This document shows positions 1 to 5,821 of a stretch of DNA of 6,220 nt, in pieces. The stretch comes from Bacteroidales bacterium (GTDB lineage Bacteria; Bacteroidota; Bacteroidia; Bacteroidales; Bacteroidaceae), in the NCBI GenBank assembly GCA_004558535.1, contig SFCP01000099.1:1-6220 (forward strand), read 5' to 3'. Position 1 is the stretch's first letter, and each line of letters opens with the position of its first letter. The position numbers and the translations under genes are program-made. The notes under the pieces were generated by a model that saw only the letters and a list, made by a program, of their open reading frames with translations, was not told where the DNA came from and searched no databases.

Positions 1-58
1 AGAACGCCTGCTTCCGGTGGCAGGCCGAAGCCATGGCCGGGAGCAGGCGGATTGTTCT
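1..58. repeat. Long imperfect inverted repeat (hairpin) at window edge
   Basis: Arms pair as AGAAC (1-5) with GTTCT (54-58), GCCTGCT (6-12) with AGCAGGC (42-48), a T-G wobble, CCGG (14-17) with CCGG (37-40) and TGGC (18-21) with GCCA (30-33). The only large interruption is GGATT (49-53). It lies 28 bp past the stop codon of the minus-strand peptidase gene, so it could be that gene's terminator or a processed 3' hairpin. Any U-run would fall outside the window, so the role is undecided. Confidence 0.55.
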
Positions 59-85
59 GTTGGGTATGTAGGGTGGGGTGCAGCC

Positions 86-766
86 TTATTCGTCGCGGCT
101 ACTTCCCATGAAAATCAAAATATAGTAGACCAGTGTGGCCAGAGAGCCGAGTGCGGCGACCACATAGGTGTAGGCGGCGGAGCGAAGTGCGCCGACGGCC
201 ATCGAGTGGTTGTCATAGGTCGTGATACCTGCGTTCGAGAGCCATTTGACGGCTCGGCGGCTGGCATCAATCTCGACCGGCAGTGTCACAAAGCTGAACA
301 GGGTGGTCAGGGCAAAGAGTCCGATGCCTGCCAGCATCAGTTGGGGGAAGCTCTCTATCATCAGGATGCCTGCCAGGAGCACCCACTGTACCCATTGCGA
401 GGCAAAGGAGACCACGGGGACCAGTGCGGAGCGCATCTTCAGCGGTCCGTAGGCCACGGCGTGCTGCACGGCGTGGCCACACTCGTGGGCAGCGACAGCT
501 GCAGCGGCGATAGAATTGCTGTTGTAGACACTTTCGCTCAAGTTGACCGTGCCGTTTGTCGGGTTGTAGTGGTCGGTCAGGTGTCCGGGCGTGCAGGTGA
601 CCTTTACGTTGTAGATGCCGTTGTCGCGAAGCATCTTTTCGGCCACGTCGCGGCCTGTCAGTCCGCCGGCTACGGGTACTTTTGAATACTTCTTGAACTT
701 GCTTTGCAGGTTGCTCTGCACCAGGAAACTCAGCAGTGCAATTCCGATAAAAAGGATAAAGTACAT
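86..766 (-). CDS. YugP-type membrane zinc metallopeptidase
   Basis: A 226-residue inner-membrane protein of the YugP / Zn_peptidase_2 family, close to the usual family length. Visible features are an N-terminal membrane segment (about 1-18), a conserved-looking GLTGRDVAEKML stretch (35-46), the zinc-binding HECGH motif (94-98: two His ligands, catalytic Glu95) and an LPVEIDASRRA segment (162-172) that probably supplies the third acidic ligand. Further hydrophobic segments lie at about 113-135, 142-163 and 199-220. The family is predicted to be membrane-embedded proteases; no physiological substrate can be named from sequence. The ATG at 766 is the only sensible start: it begins directly with the first membrane helix and is preceded by an AT-rich leader without a Shine-Dalgarno box, as usual in Bacteroidota. 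The 490-bp gap to the upstream regulator gene suggests it is transcribed separately, and nothing links it to starch use. Confidence 0.93.
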   Translation of the reverse strand: MYFILFIGIALLSFLVQSNLQSKFKKYSKVPVAGGLTGRDVAEKMLRDNGIYNVKVTCTPGHLTDHYNPTNGTVNLSESVYNSNSIAAAAVAAHECGHAVQHAVAYGPLKMRSALVPVVSFASQWVQWVLLAGILMIESFPQLMLAGIGLFALTTLFSFVTLPVEIDASRRAVKWLSNAGITTYDNHSMAVGALRSAAYTYVVAALGSLATLVYYILIFMGSSRDE

Positions 767-984
767 ATGATACGTTCTATTAATTAGTTACAAAGGATGG
801 TAAGCTTCTATTTTGCTTGCACGTCTTCACGTCTCTCGCATCGTCACTTTTTGTTTTCACTTGGTCACGTAGGCCGCCACGCTCCCTTGTGAAGAGCAAA
901 AACCTGCGGCGCGATGGTCGTCAATACATCGCAAGCTAATTCATAGAACCTACCATAATACAGTTTTATGGATAAAAGGGTGAA

Positions 985-1069
985 GCGGGAATAGTCCCTC
1001 GGAGGCATTGCCCCTTGCTTTGTCTATGGCAAGAAGCGTGCCAAAGCGCCCGGCGGGGGACTTCCTCGC
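985..1069 (-). ncRNA. Candidate small structured RNA (or structured 5' leader)
   Basis: Read on the minus strand, the ends pair as a bulged 12-bp stem: plus-strand 985-987 with 1067-1069, 988-990 with 1063-1065 and AGTCCC (993-998) with GGGACT (1057-1062). One-nt and two-nt bulges interrupt it. The interior can form CTTGC/GCAAG (1014-1018, 1029-1033) or, alternatively, GCTTTG/CAAAGC (1017-1022, 1042-1047). A perfect -7 box at 1080-1073 would start transcription almost exactly at the base of the stem, and a short U-run (CCCUUUUAU) follows the other base. This outline suits a rod-like small RNA, but it could equally be the leader of the peptidase gene about 300 bp downstream. I do not recognise a named RNA family. 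Confidence 0.3.
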
Positions 1070-1072
1070 CTG

Positions 1073-1080
1073 CAAAAATA
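1073..1080 (-). promoter_or_regulatory. Candidate Bacteroidota -7 box, TATTTTTG
   Basis: On the minus strand this reads TATTTTTG, an 8/8 match to TAnnTTTG. No TTTG -33 box is visible 19-21 nt upstream, so it would be a half-supported promoter. The expected start, near 1067, coincides with the base of the stem-loop at 985-1069. Confidence 0.4.
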
Positions 1081-1257
1081 GGAAAAACCAGGGTGTCGGG
1101 CGCGTATTTAAGAGTAATTATGACGGGATTTTCGGCAATCCGGCTGTGGCGCAGGTTTCCGGGCCGCTGGCGCAGCCTTTGTTTCGAGTCTGTTTTTTTC
1201 TGTGCCTGTATTGCGTAGATTGCGCGTGTGTATAATATTATATAGGAGTATGGTTTT

Positions 1258-2859
1258 TCAGATTTCCATGATTTTCTCTTCGAAATGGTCCTTTCCGCAG
1301 ACAGCTTTGCCGCGGTATTTGCTGCGGTAGTTGTAGATAGTCGTCAGGGAATAGTTGAGGAAGTGGGCGATCTGGGCGCTGTCGTTGACGCCGAGGCGTA
1401 TGAGGGCGAAGATTCGGAGTTCGGTGCTGAGCATTTCCCCCTTTTTGGGCTGCATCTGTGCTTCGGGGAGCAGCAGGGCGTTGATTTTTTCGATGAAGTT
1501 GGGATAGATGGTGAGGAATGCGCTGTCGAAGTCAGCGTAGAAGCGGGTCTTTTCGTCGTTCACCATGTTGCCCGAGTTCAGCACCTTGTGGAGTTGTTCT
1601 GTCTGGTGGGCCTTGGCCATTCTGAGCAGGTCGCGCCGATAGTTCTCCAAGGTATCGATGTAGTTTCGGCATCTGTTCAGGTATCTCACGATGTATTCTT
1701 CCTTTACCTTGTCGATAAATTGCAGGTCCGTGTTGGCCTGCTTCAGTGCCTCGTAGGCCGATGCCAGTTCACGGCGTGTCTGGCTGAGGCGTCGCTTCTG
1801 CAGGAAGAGGTAGACGACACCTGCGATGAGGCAGACCGTCAGTGCGATGAGTATGTAGGTAAAGATGGCCGATTGTCGCTGCTGTCGGCTGACTTCCTGC
1901 TTGTAGGCCTTGTCGATGATGGGGAAGATGTTGGACGCTTCGATGGTTCTGAGCCGGGCTTTGCAGTAGGAAGCGTCTTCCATGGTACAGATGAGGTAGT
2001 CGTAGGCGCGTTTCACTTCGCCCAGTTTCTCCAGTTCCTGTGCCAGCAGGCCGAGGGCCTCGTATTCCGTCACGCCGCGTTGGATATCGGTGACGGCAGC
2101 CGATGCCAGGTAGTAGATTTGTTGGTCCGTATTGTCCATGTGCTGGTAGCAGAGGGCCAGGTGGAAATAGATGTAGGGCAACAGGTCTTGTCCGGCAATC
2201 TTGCTATCGTGCAGCGACAGTTGCAGCGCTTTGTCGAAGTCGCCCTCTACGATAGCCTTGTCAGCGATGACCACGTTGCGTCCCAAGGTGTTGGTTTCGT
2301 ATTTGATGATAGAGTCGCGGAAGTGGCGGGTAGCTTCAAGCAGATTGTTGCGCTTTTTCTCCGAAAGCACGTAGTTGGCCGACCATCCGCAGAGTGTGCG
2401 GCTCAGGTGGTAGTAGTCGATGCGGTTGGCTGCGTTCATGCGGGTCGGATCGGCCTGTTCCAGTAGGTGCATGGCTTCGGCGTACAGTCCTGTTACGGCC
2501 AGCACCTCGGCGTGCGAGATGAGGAGGAAATCGCACAGCTCCTGCTGCTGGGCGGTGTCGATCAATTGTTCGATGTGGTCCAGGTAGAGCGAGGCAGAGT
2601 CCGTCTGAAACCGTGCATACCGGTGGTAGATGTCGCGATACAGTCGGATGCGTTCGTCGCCCTGTTTGTGTGCCGCCGCCTTCTTGAGAGAGTCGATGCC
2701 GGCTATGTATTTGTTTCGGAAATCCTCCTTGTGTTCGATGACATTGTCCAGTTCTTGCAGTTTGAGCCTGGTTTTCTCGCTCAGTTGGACCTGGGCGTGG
2801 ACTGTCCGGCCGTAGCCGACGAGCAGCAGAAAGCAGATAAGTGGCAGGAGGTTCTTCAT
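1258..2859 (-). CDS. susR: SusR-like membrane-spanning transcriptional regulator (DUF6377 type)
   Basis: A 533-residue one-component regulator that joins a periplasmic sensor to a cytoplasmic DNA-binding domain. Residues 1-22 are a signal-like segment (cleavage near VHA-Q). About 75-320 is helical TPR-like repeat sequence. A single membrane helix lies at about 331-353, followed by basic QKRR, a predicted coiled coil (about 356-390) and a C-terminal helix-turn-helix (about 478-515; LSTELRIFALIRLG, then SAQIAHFLNYSLTTIYNYRS). There is no histidine-kinase or receiver motif. The layout matches SusR of B. thetaiotaomicron, which senses maltose-type sugars and activates sus genes. The divergent SusA-like amylase supports that reading; ligand and targets are inferred. 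The ATG at 2859 is chosen over the in-frame one at 2889 because it begins directly with the signal sequence. A start at 2889 would add ten residues ahead of it. Confidence 0.9.
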   Translation of the reverse strand: MKNLLPLICFLLLVGYGRTVHAQVQLSEKTRLKLQELDNVIEHKEDFRNKYIAGIDSLKKAAAHKQGDERIRLYRDIYHRYARFQTDSASLYLDHIEQLIDTAQQQELCDFLLISHAEVLAVTGLYAEAMHLLEQADPTRMNAANRIDYYHLSRTLCGWSANYVLSEKKRNNLLEATRHFRDSIIKYETNTLGRNVVIADKAIVEGDFDKALQLSLHDSKIAGQDLLPYIYFHLALCYQHMDNTDQQIYYLASAAVTDIQRGVTEYEALGLLAQELEKLGEVKRAYDYLICTMEDASYCKARLRTIEASNIFPIIDKAYKQEVSRQQRQSAIFTYILIALTVCLIAGVVYLFLQKRRLSQTRRELASAYEALKQANTDLQFIDKVKEEYIVRYLNRCRNYIDTLENYRRDLLRMAKAHQTEQLHKVLNSGNMVNDEKTRFYADFDSAFLTIYPNFIEKINALLLPEAQMQPKKGEMLSTELRIFALIRLGVNDSAQIAHFLNYSLTTIYNYRSKYRGKAVCGKDHFEEKIMEI

Positions 2860-2901
2860 GACAAGGTAGTGTAAGTGTGCGGCCGCCATTATCGGTGAGG
2901 T

Positions 2902-2935
2902 CGGGATTCACCGGCATCCCGGAGCGGAGCGATGC
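2902..2935 (-). other. Mutually exclusive hairpins in the regulator's 5' leader
   Basis: CGGGAT (2902-2907) pairs with ATCCCG (2916-2921), and GCATC (2914-2918) pairs with GATGC (2931-2935). The two stems share 2916-2918, so only one can form at a time. Both lie between the predicted transcription start (about 2956) and the ATG at 2859, on the regulator's transcript. No effect on expression can be claimed from sequence alone. Confidence 0.3.
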
Positions 2936-2961
2936 GGGGTTGTTGTGTTTTTCAGTCGGGT

Positions 2962-2987
2962 GTAAAGTTAAAAATTTATTACTTTAC
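2962..2987. promoter_or_regulatory. 26-bp near-palindrome overlapping the regulator promoter
   Basis: GTAAAGT (2962-2968) and ACTTTAC (2981-2987) are perfect 7-bp inverted arms around a 12-bp AT-rich centre that is itself mostly symmetric (8 of 12 positions). The left arm covers the proposed -7 box of the minus-strand regulator gene, which is where a dimeric autoregulator or repressor would be expected to bind. Confidence 0.45.
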
Positions 2988-2994
2988 GGCCAAA
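2963..2994 (-). promoter_or_regulatory. Predicted promoter of the susR-like gene
   Basis: On the minus strand a TTTG -33 box (2994-2991) is followed after 20 nt by TAACTTTA (2970-2963), which matches TAnnTTTG at all but the last base. This implies a start near 2956 and a leader of about 97 nt before the ATG at 2859. It is the best minus-strand match in the divergent region. Confidence 0.55.
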
Positions 2995-3020
2995 TTGTTC
3001 GGTGGATGTTTTTTACAGTA

Positions 3021-3096
3021 TTTATATTTTTCTTTACTCTGTAGGAATGTAATTGTCAGAAAATCAGAAGTGTATGTTTTCAATCAATTTATATTT
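3021..3096 (+). promoter_or_regulatory. Upstream activation region of the susA-like gene (shared block set)
   Basis: Three blocks recur in the same order upstream of the right-edge promoter: TTTATATTTTT (3021-3031), GAAAATCAGAA (3059-3069) and TTTATATTT (3088-3096). The first two are 38 bp apart, start to start, at both sites. The third begins exactly 45 bp before the -7 box at both sites. TACTCT (3035-3040) is also shared in register. Conserved spacing from the core promoter suggests activator binding, most simply by the adjacent SusR-like protein; the binder is inferred. Confidence 0.55.
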
Positions 3097-3110
3097 GGTT
3101 TCTATGGGCT

Positions 3111-3140
3111 TTTCATGTCTTGTGAAAGCCTTTAATTTTG
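3111..3140 (+). promoter_or_regulatory. Predicted promoter of the susA-like gene
   Basis: TAATTTTG (3133-3140) is a perfect Bacteroidota -7 box. A weak -33 match, TTTC (3111-3114), lies 18 nt upstream, which is typical of a promoter needing an activator. A small inverted repeat, TTTCA (3111-3115) and TGAAA (3123-3127), fills the spacer. The expected start is near 3146, giving a leader of about 65 nt that ends in an AT-rich stretch before the ATG at 3213. Confidence 0.65.
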
Positions 3141-3212
3141 CAGTGTTCACTTGTAGACGATGCCCTTTGTCTCCTCAGCGGCGTAGCCTCCACCATTAAT
3201 CCATTAAAATCC

Positions 3213-5069
3213 ATGAAACTGAAGCACCTGTTTTTGATTTCGTTGGCTTGTCTGACCCTGCATGCGGCACAGGCAGCGTCGAAGCGTACGCAGCTCACTT
3301 TGCAGCCGGCTTTTTGGTGGGCTGGAATGCAGTCGCCGCAAGTGCAGATTTTGCTGCGCGGCACGGCGATAGGTACGTCGTCGGTCGAAATCCGGGGCGA
3401 AGGCGTGGCGATGGACAGCGTGGTGCGTCCGGCCAATACCAATTACTTGCTGTTGTATGTCAATGTGGCTGCGGCGCGTCCCCAGACCCTGTACATCCGT
3501 CTGCAGCAGGGCAAGCGGACCACCGAAGTGCCTTTTGAACTGAAGCAGCGCGTGCCCCGTCGCATCGAAACCTTTTCTGCGGCCGATGTGCTCTACCTGC
3601 TGATGCCCGACCGCTTTGCCAACGGCGACCCGACCAATGATGTGGTGAACGGCCTGCGCGAATGTACCTCGCATCCCACCCAGCCCGATGCCCGCCAAGG
3701 TGGCGACTTGGCCGGTGTGACCGCCCATTTGGACTATCTGGCCGACCTCGGCGTGACCGCCCTTTGGATGACGCCGCTGCTCGAGAACGATATGCCCTCG
3801 CACTCCTATCACGGCTATGCCATCACCGACTATTATCGCATCGATCCGCGTTATGGCACGAACGAAGACTATTGCGCGATGGTGCAGGCGGCTCACGCGC
3901 GTGGCATCAAGGTAGTGATGGACATGGTGTTCAACCATTGTGGCAGCTTGAACCCGCTTTTTGCCGACCGTCCCGCCGACGACTGGTTCAATTACGACAG
4001 CCGCTACGTACAGACCTCCTATAAAATCAGTGCAGTGAGCGACCCCCACGGGTCTGCTGCCGATATGCGTCTGGCGCAGGACGGATGGTTTGTCGAGGCC
4101 ATGCCCGACTGGAACCAGCGCAACCCCCACGTGATGCGCTACCTCATACAAAATTCCATCTGGTGGATAGAATACGCCGGCTTGGACGGCATTCGTCAGG
4201 ACACCTACCCCTATGCAGACCTCGAAGCAATGGCCGAGTGGTGCCGGGAGGTGGATCGTGAATATCCGGGCTTCAATATCGTGGGCGAAACGTGGTTGAA
4301 CAACAATGTGGGTGTGTCGTATTGGCAAAAGGACAGCCGTTTGGCAGCTCCGCGCAACTCCATGCTGCCCACTGTGATGGACTTCCCGTTGATGAACCTG
4401 CTCACGGGCAGCGCCGTGACCGAGGAAAGCAATGACTGGGACCGCGGATTGGCGCGCATCTACGACTACGTGTCGCAGGATATCGTCTATGCCGACCCGA
4501 TGCACCTGCTGACTTTCCTGGCCAACCACGACACGCCGCGCTTTGCCCAAAACGAGGCACAGGCTGCCGACTTCAACCGCTATCGTCAGGCACTCACGCT
4601 GTTGCTGACCCTGCGCGGTATTCCCCAGCTCTACACCGGCGATGAGATTGGGCTTGTCGGCAACAAGGATCACGGCGATGGCGCCCTTCGTACGCATTTC
4701 CCCGGTGGTTTCCCCGGTGATGCCGCCAATGCGTTCACCAGCGCCGGTCGCACCGAGTCGCAAAATCAGTGGTTCGACTTCACCCGTAAGCTGCTGCAGT
4801 GGCGGCGCGGCAACGAGGCCATTGCCAGTGGCAGTCTGCGCCACTTTGCCGTGCAGAACGGAGTCTATGTCTATGCACGCCAGGCCGCCGGCCGTACCGT
4901 CACGGTGCTGATGAACGGCACTTCGAAGCCCGTTGAGGTCGGCCTGTCGCACTATGCCGAGGTACTGCCTGCCGCATCGGCCCGGGAAGTGCTGAGCGGA
5001 CAGCAATTAGCGTTGGGAGACACACTGTCCCTGTCGCCGCGCGGCATCTGCATCCTGGACTTCCAGTGA
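3213..5069 (+). CDS. susA: SusA-like periplasmic GH13 neopullulanase/cyclomaltodextrinase
   Basis: A 618-residue alpha-amylase-family enzyme, close to B. thetaiotaomicron SusA in length. It should hydrolyse imported malto-oligosaccharides, pullulan fragments or cyclodextrins in the periplasm. Residues 1-21 are a signal peptide (AQA-A cleavage) with no convincing lipobox. About 25-110 is a cyclomaltodextrinase-type N-terminal domain (PAFWWAGM at 32-39). The catalytic barrel shows all GH13 motifs: DMVFNH (237-242), GLDGIRQDT (323-331, nucleophile Asp330), VGETW (357-361, acid/base Glu359) and FLANHD (435-440). A C-terminal beta domain follows to Gln618. The ATG at 3213 is chosen because it starts the signal peptide; an in-frame TTG at 3138 lies inside the predicted -7 box and would precede the transcript start. 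The gene is divergent from the susR-like gene, as expected for a local activator. Pullulanase versus cyclodextrinase preference cannot be read from sequence. Confidence 0.93.
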   Translation: MKLKHLFLISLACLTLHAAQAASKRTQLTLQPAFWWAGMQSPQVQILLRGTAIGTSSVEIRGEGVAMDSVVRPANTNYLLLYVNVAAARPQTLYIRLQQGKRTTEVPFELKQRVPRRIETFSAADVLYLLMPDRFANGDPTNDVVNGLRECTSHPTQPDARQGGDLAGVTAHLDYLADLGVTALWMTPLLENDMPSHSYHGYAITDYYRIDPRYGTNEDYCAMVQAAHARGIKVVMDMVFNHCGSLNPLFADRPADDWFNYDSRYVQTSYKISAVSDPHGSAADMRLAQDGWFVEAMPDWNQRNPHVMRYLIQNSIWWIEYAGLDGIRQDTYPYADLEAMAEWCREVDREYPGFNIVGETWLNNNVGVSYWQKDSRLAAPRNSMLPTVMDFPLMNLLTGSAVTEESNDWDRGLARIYDYVSQDIVYADPMHLLTFLANHDTPRFAQNEAQAADFNRYRQALTLLLTLRGIPQLYTGDEIGLVGNKDHGDGALRTHFPGGFPGDAANAFTSAGRTESQNQWFDFTRKLLQWRRGNEAIASGSLRHFAVQNGVYVYARQAAGRTVTVLMNGTSKPVEVGLSHYAEVLPAASAREVLSGQQLALGDTLSLSPRGICILDFQ

Positions 5070-5114
5070 GAGGCTGACGCCTTGACGATGAAATAGAAAA
5101 GTTTAAGTAAGTGG
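5070..5114 (+). other. Short spacer after the susA-like gene
   Basis: AT-rich sequence between the TGA at 5067-5069 and the hairpin-rich element. It has no U-tailed hairpin, so transcripts from the amylase gene probably run through to the terminator at 5262-5295. Confidence 0.4.
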
Positions 5115-5295
5115 TATATATGTGTTAGCCGCCCCTTTCGGGGAGGCACGACAGCGGGAAGGCTCGTCGTTTGTTAGTGCAATCATACGACTGGTTAGTG
5201 GTGACGAGCCATTCCTGTGGGAAGCAATTCCCAAGATTTCAAAAGGTTAGTTCTTTGAGGGATCGGAGCTGTTTGTGAAAACGGCTCCGATTTTG
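5115..5295 (+). ncRNA. Candidate structured RNA or structured 3' UTR
   Basis: Four consecutive hairpins can form. H1 is GCC-CCCC/GGGG-GGC with a TTTC loop (5128-5147). H2 has a perfect 8-bp stem GGCTCGTC/GACGAGCC (5161-5168, 5203-5210). H3 is TGGGAA/TTCCCA with a GCAA loop (5218-5233). H4 is the terminator (5262-5291) with a GTGA loop. Two of the loops are GNRA tetraloops, which are common in real RNAs. Inside H2, GTTAGTG occurs twice 21 bp apart (5173-5179, 5194-5200). A 7/8 match to the -7 box, TATATATG (5115-5122), would start a transcript right at H1, but no -33 box is visible. Either an independent RNA of about 165 nt or the structured tail of the amylase mRNA fits. I do not recognise a family. 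Confidence 0.35.
5262..5295 (+). terminator. Intrinsic terminator
   Basis: ATCGGAGC (5262-5269) pairs perfectly with GCTCCGAT (5284-5291). The stem continues through a T-G wobble and GTTT/AAAC to a GTGA loop, about 13 bp in all. The stem's final T plus TTT make a short U-run on the plus strand. The minus-strand reading lacks a U-run, so it is directional. It should end transcription from the susA-like gene or from the candidate RNA. Confidence 0.7.
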
Positions 5296-5305
5296 TATGC
5301 TCCGA

Positions 5306-5805
5306 AAGTGCTTTGTAGTTTTATCCAAGTGCTTTGTAGTTTTATCCAAGTGCTTTGTAGTTTTATCCAAGTGCTTTGTAGTTTTATCCAAGTGCTTTGT
5401 AGTTTTATCTAAGTGCTTTGTAGTTTTATCTAAGTGCTTTGTAGTTTTACCTAAGTGCTTTGTAGTTTTATCTAAGTGCTTTGTAGTTTTTCCTAAGTGC
5501 TTTGTAGTTTTATCTAAGTGCTTTGTAGTTTTATCTAAGTGCCTTGTAGTTTTATCTAAGTGCCTTGTAGTTTTATCTAAGTGCCTTGTAGTTTTATCTA
5601 AGTGCTTTGTAGTTTTATCTAAGTGCTTTGTAGTTTTATCTAAGTGCCTTGTAGTTTTACCTAAGTGCTTTGTAGTTTTACCTAAGTGCTTTGTAGTTTT
5701 ACCTAAGTGCTTTGTAGTTTTATCTAAGTGCTTTGTAGTTTTATCTAAGTGCTTTGTAGTTTTATCTAAGTGCTTTGTAGTTTTATCTAAGTGCTTTGTA
5801 GTTTT
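5306..5805. repeat. 21-bp tandem repeat array, about 24 copies
   Basis: There are 23 full units and a truncated 24th (5789-5805), contiguous and without spacers. Each unit begins AAGTGCTTTG and ends TAGTTTTATCY. Units 1-4 end TCC; nearly all later ones end in T. Units 7, 17, 18 and 19 carry ACCT, unit 9 carries TCCT, and units 12-14 and 17 carry GCCTTG in place of GCTTTG. Runs of identical variants next to each other indicate growth by slippage or unequal crossover, so copy number probably varies between strains. The unit is a multiple of three, so one frame is open on each strand (KCFVVLS on plus, KTTKHLD on minus). The plus frame begins with an ATG at 5297 right after the terminator, and the minus frame has no ATG. 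Neither looks like a real protein. The array starts 11 bp after the terminator. Confidence 0.97.
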
Positions 5806-5821
5806 GGGCTGCTTGTCCCAA
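5804..5821. repeat. Hairpin closing the repeat array
   Basis: TTGGG (5804-5808) pairs with CCCAA (5817-5821) around an 8-nt loop, exactly where the last repeat unit breaks off. It is followed by GGTTCTTT. It is too weak to call a terminator with confidence. Confidence 0.35.

Larger units (their letters stand above)
767..1257. other. Intergenic region without a convincing gene
   Basis: This 491-bp gap separates the two minus-strand genes. Short reading frames on the plus strand (for example 1008-1235) have no recognisable product. On the minus strand a perfect TAnnTTTG -7 box (1080-1073) lies next to a long stem-loop (985-1069). Smaller hairpins are CCATAA/TTATGG (stem of 6, around 953-972), GGATT/AATCC in the 1130-1150 region and GCTG/CAGC in the 1170-1180 region. 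A perfect 12-bp AT palindrome (TATAATATTATA, 1231-1242) sits 16 bp past the stop of the regulator gene. I see no clear U-tailed terminator for that gene and no strong promoter just upstream of the peptidase gene. Confidence 0.6.

Noticed and set aside
791..798. ATCCTTTG on the minus strand as the peptidase gene's -7 box
   Set aside because: The two TA positions are reversed and there is no TTTG 19-21 nt upstream.
1060..1069. RNase P RNA, suggested by GAGGAAGTCC on the minus strand near the stem base
   Set aside because: The conserved RNase P sequence is GAGGAAAGTCC. This copy lacks one A, and the other universally conserved RNase P segments are missing in the roughly 300 nt that follow.
1008..1235. 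Small plus-strand protein in the 767-1257 gap
   Set aside because: No recognisable domain, no -7 box or AT-rich leader in front, and it overlaps the stem-loop region.
1285..2466. 393-codon plus-strand reading frame opposite the regulator gene
   Set aside because: It is a shadow frame. The minus strand encodes a coherent sensor, membrane helix and helix-turn-helix protein.
3222..3252. Lipoprotein signal (SLAC) in the amylase N-terminus
   Set aside because: The cysteine at residue 13 falls inside the hydrophobic core with Ser at -3. A standard cleavage after AQA at residue 21 fits better and agrees with a soluble periplasmic SusA.
3204..5006. 600-codon minus-strand reading frame opposite the amylase gene
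   Set aside because: It is a shadow frame in GC-rich coding DNA. The plus strand carries every GH13 catalytic motif and the minus frame resembles nothing.
5082..5087. TTGACG as an E. coli-type -35 box for the structured element
   Set aside because: No matching -10 box lies at 16-18 nt, and the primary sigma factor of Bacteroidota uses a different consensus.
5306..5805. CRISPR array
   Set aside because: The units are contiguous and nearly identical with no spacers, and no cas genes are present.
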